DNA of 64,000 bases, from positions 17,565 to 81,564 of the forward strand of contig SVAL01000009.1 of the NCBI GenBank assembly GCA_015059405.1, given 5' to 3'. Below are positions 61,721 through 64,000 of this stretch, piece after piece. The stretch is from Bacillota bacterium (lineage in GTDB: Bacteria > Bacillota_I > Bacilli_A > RF39 > UBA660). Made by a program: the position numbers and the translations under genes. The notes beneath the pieces were generated by a model that was not told where the DNA came from, searched no databases, and saw nothing but the letters and a program-made list of their open reading frames with translations. Position 1 is the stretch's first letter. Every line of letters begins with the position of its first letter.

Positions 61721-62650
61721 CTATCCATTTGTATCTGTTTTTACATTATTTATTGTTATGTTTTTACCATCACTACTTACTATGATAGTTCCATCTTCAT
61801 ATGTTTTATATGTAGTTATATTCTTTAATCTTTCAATTACTTCTTTATGAGGATGTCCATAACTATTATCTTTTTCACAACTTATAATTCCATATTTTGG
61901 ATTAACTTTATCTAGGAAAGCTTTACTATTACTATAACTAGAACCATGATGAGCTACTTTATAAACATCTACTTTTAATTCTTTATCTAGAATTTGTTTT
62001 TCTACTCTTGTTGTTGAATCTCCAGTAAATAAAAATGAATTTTCACCGAAATCTAAACGTAAAACAATTGATGCATCATTTAAATCATCTGGATTTGATT
62101 CAGTATATAATACTTTTAATTTAGCTTCACCTAAAGTAATATTAGAATCAATTTCAGGCACTGTAAACTCTAGATTTTTATTTTCTATAGCGTCTAATAC
62201 TTCTTCAAAAGTTTTAGTTGTTGTATATGCATCAGGAAGTAGTACCTCTTCAATTTCAAACGCATTAATAATATCATCTAAACCACCAATATGATCTTCA
62301 TGAGGATGAGTTCCTACCACATATTTAAATTTAGTTATTCCAAGTTCTTTGAAATATTTAACTAATTTTTCACCATCTTCATTATTTCCAGCATCTATTA
62401 GCATATTTTCATTGTTATTTTGAATTAAAATGCAGTCTGCTTGACCTACATTTACAAAATAAACATTTAAGTTAGAGTCAACTATATTTGGTTTAATATC
62501 TTCTTTCATATTTGTTTCAATAATAGTATCATCATTTTTTTTATTTATTAAATTATTATATATTTTATTTAAATCAATATTATTTATTTCACATAAGAAT
62601 AAAAATATAAATATAAGAATTCCTATTAAACTTATCTTTTTCTTCTTCAT
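61721..62650 (-). CDS. ComEC/Rec2-related MBL-fold secreted or membrane-tethered hydrolase
   Basis: 309 residues from the ATG at 62650, supported by GGAGGGTAAT; an earlier in-frame start at 62671 is not needed. An N-terminal helix (about 5-25) and linker precede an MBL domain: VNVGQADCILIQ, THPHEDHIGGLDDI (metal site), FTGDST, and VAHHGSSYSNS, the set typical of the ComEC C-terminal domain and its stand-alone relatives. It lacks the membrane channel part, so a DNA-uptake channel is not predicted; a nuclease or phosphodiesterase outside the cell is likely. Linked to DUF3006. Confidence 0.88.
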   Translation of the reverse strand: MKKKKISLIGILIFIFLFLCEINNIDLNKIYNNLINKKNDDTIIETNMKEDIKPNIVDSNLNVYFVNVGQADCILIQNNNENMLIDAGNNEDGEKLVKYFKELGITKFKYVVGTHPHEDHIGGLDDIINAFEIEEVLLPDAYTTTKTFEEVLDAIENKNLEFTVPEIDSNITLGEAKLKVLYTESNPDDLNDASIVLRLDFGENSFLFTGDSTTRVEKQILDKELKVDVYKVAHHGSSYSNSKAFLDKVNPKYGIISCEKDNSYGHPHKEVIERLKNITTYKTYEDGTIIVSSDGKNITINNVKTDTNG

Positions 62651-62745
62651 ATTACCCTCCAGTATATACATTATAACATATTTATTAAGTTTAGATTAAT
62701 TTACACTTATAAAAAAATATGCTATAGTGATTATGGTGATGATAT

Positions 62746-63462
62746 ATGAGTAGTGCGGATATTCGCGGACTTGTTTTTATAATATTAATGTTAACTGGTG
62801 TTTTTGGATTTTATGTAATAGTTTTAAAAAACAAAAAAGAAAACAAGAAGCATTACACATTAAGTCAAATGTCTTATCACAATTTCGCAAAGTTCTTAAA
62901 TAAAAATAATATAACTTTTAATGACGAACACTTCGAAGACAAACTTTTTAAAATAAAAACACTTGTTTCTGATGGTAAAAGAGACATACGAGAAATAGCT
63001 AAAGAAACAGGTTGTACTTTTGAAGAATGTATTTTAAAAATAAAATATTTACAAAAAAAGCAAATATTAACTCAATATCATATTGATATTCATGGAAATG
63101 AATTAGTTGAATGTACTCCAGAAGATTTAAAATTAATAAAAAAATATACTCCATTTATTTATTATAACCATTTTACATTAGATGAAATTACTACTAAAAA
63201 AAGAAAAAGTTCTACTCAAAATTATTATAAATTAAGAGATGCAATTTTTAATGAATTAAAATACTTAGTAGATAATGATTTAGTAAATGGGATTATGTTA
63301 AATGAAGTAGATAAAGAGATTATTTACTACTCACTAGAAAAAATAAAGAAAAGAGATTTGGTTACTATTACTTGTCCAAATTGTGGTGCATTAAATGATA
63401 TTAATCGTGGTGAGAAAAAAAGATGTGAATATTGTAAAAGTATTTTAGAAGGAAAAAAATAA
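62746..63462 (+). CDS. Membrane-anchored winged-helix/zinc-ribbon protein
   Basis: 238 residues. One N-terminal helix (about 8-28), then a wHTH-like region (about 75-115: DIREIAKETGCTFEECILKIKYLQKKQIL), further helical segments, and a C-terminal zinc ribbon CPNCGALNDINRG..CEYCKS (two CxxC). This layout is common in Firmicutes and may be a membrane-tethered regulator, but target and signal are unknown. The ATG follows GGTGATGATAT. Confidence 0.7.
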   Translation: MSSADIRGLVFIILMLTGVFGFYVIVLKNKKENKKHYTLSQMSYHNFAKFLNKNNITFNDEHFEDKLFKIKTLVSDGKRDIREIAKETGCTFEECILKIKYLQKKQILTQYHIDIHGNELVECTPEDLKLIKKYTPFIYYNHFTLDEITTKKRKSSTQNYYKLRDAIFNELKYLVDNDLVNGIMLNEVDKEIIYYSLEKIKKRDLVTITCPNCGALNDINRGEKKRCEYCKSILEGKK

Positions 63463-63486
63463 AGAACTCAAAATGAGTTCTTTTTT
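63461..63486. terminator. Bidirectional terminator between converging genes
   Basis: AAAGAACTCA/TGAGTTCTTT with a 3-base loop and T-run. It serves the wHTH gene and could also serve the collagen-like gene. Confidence 0.8.
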
Positions 63487-63504
63487 CTTTCTGTTATTAT
63501 ACCT

Positions 63505-64000
63505 TTAACTTAATTGTGTAATAACTAGATGAGCAGAAACTGCTTGTGTTCCACCAGCTGATGGTGTGACAGTAAGTGCTGCAGCGTTATCACTAGGATT
63601 TCTAACAGTTAAAGTTGAATCAACCGCTGTAGTTGTTATAATTGCCATTCCAACGATTTGACTAGTTCCGGTTGCTCTACCTACAACTGTATAATCTAAC
63701 TCTGCTCCATTTAAAGTTAACACTAATTGACCTGCTTCTCCTATTCCTACTTGAAATAAAATTTGATATGTTCCAATTAAACCTAAATTAAATGAGCTAT
63801 CACTTACTCTAGTAATTTCACCACCACTAGTAGGGCCATCTTGTGGGAAACTTACATCTGTTCCCGGAGCTATTGTTGCTCCTGTTGCTCCTGTTGCTCC
63901 TGTTGCTCCTGTTGCTCCTGTTGCTCCTGTTGCTCCTGTTGCTCCTGTTGCTCCTGTTGCTCCTGTTGCTCCTGTTGCTCCTGTTGCTCCTGTTGCTCCT
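63505..64000 (-). CDS. Collagen-like exosporium glycoprotein, BclA type (5' end outside window)
   Basis: The frame is open from the stop at 63505 to the window edge, about 165 residues visible. From the edge inward: at least 13 Gly-Ala-Thr triplets (collagen-like GXT repeats, candidates for glycosylation), a [12 protein letters not shown] linker, then a C-terminal beta-rich trimerising domain (about 135 residues) with an [16 protein letters not shown] strand and an end in [12 protein letters not shown], as in BclA-like C1q/TNF-type domains. BclA-type proteins form the hair-like nap of spores. An ATG at 63723 inside the C-terminal domain is not the start. Fits with cotZ and sigG in the window. 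Confidence 0.85.
   Translation of the reverse strand, partial: GATGATGATGATGATGATGATGATGATGATGATGATGATGATIAPGTDVSFPQDGPTSGGEITRVSDSSFNLGLIGTYQILFQVGIGEAGQLVLTLNGAELDYTVVGRATGTSQIVGMAIITTTAVDSTLTVRNPSDNAAALTVTPSAGGTQAVSAHLVITQLS
63875..64000. repeat. Perfect 9-base tandem repeat in the collagen-like gene
   Basis: About 14 copies of GTTGCTCCT (plus strand) or AGGAGCAAC, encoding Gly-Ala-Thr, running off the window. The repetition is nearly perfect at DNA level, so copy number is likely to vary between strains. Confidence 0.9.

Noticed and set aside
63875..64000. Repeat tract as a CRISPR array
   Set aside because: The units are 9 bases with no spacers and encode Gly-Ala-Thr in frame.

Overview
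The window comes from a very AT-rich, spore-forming Gram-positive bacterium, most likely an uncultured gut-type member of the Bacilli (Erysipelotrichia or RF39-like); the placement is an inference. Support comes from a sporulation sigma factor G, a CotY/CotZ-type spore coat protein, a collagen-like exosporium protein at the right edge, a Bacilli-type DnaB helicase-loading protein, three T-box-controlled tRNA synthetase genes, and lipoprotein and lipoteichoic-acid-type envelope genes. TGA acts as a stop (for example at the end of the gene at 13601-14092), so there is no sign of the Mycoplasma code. Most genes lie on the minus strand.

Layout. 1-3.2 kb: lipoprotein (cut by the window edge), a membrane-anchored CHAP hydrolase, an orphan histidine kinase preceded by two Spo0A-like boxes, and a PTS EIIB-like protein without its cysteine. 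3.4-15 kb: spore coat protein CotZ, a SEDS glycosyltransferase, a 1238-residue leucine-rich-repeat protein, a lone pilin-like protein, a LafB/CpoA-type glycolipid glycosyltransferase, a cluster of PH-like and DUF3592-like membrane proteins, and sigG. About 600 bases without genes follow (14957-15563). 15.5-25 kb: MBL hydrolase, a CYTH/radical-SAM/LysR operon, deoD, a DUF285 surface protein, a patatin, and an M4 protease with a VWA domain. 25-39.7 kb: the GGGtGRT/Fe-S scaffold pair, then proS, serS and ileS with T-box leaders, and dnaB with unknown genes. 39.7-58.4 kb: very large accessory proteins, namely a 1468-residue protein with an oligoadenylate-synthase-like catalytic core, a 619-residue protein with a duplicated domain, FucO, an aldehyde dehydrogenase lacking its catalytic cysteine, two overlapping giant genes sharing a 21-residue acidic repeat, and a lethal-factor-like surface metalloprotease. 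58.4-64 kb: HIT, DUF488-like and SanA-like proteins, two tRNA genes, a GT2 glycosyltransferase, a ComEC-type MBL protein with DUF3006, and the collagen-like protein.

How the genes work together. Three themes stand out: sporulation (histidine kinase with 0A boxes, sigG, cotZ, collagen-like protein), translation supply under T-box control (proS, serS, ileS, two tRNAs), and a large cell-surface/secreted set (lipoprotein, CHAP, pilin, DUF285, M4 protease, LF-like protease). The least explained material is the large cytosolic set at 39.7-55.3 kb and the LRR giant at 5.3-9.0 kb. No phage, insertion sequence, CRISPR array or rRNA was recognised.
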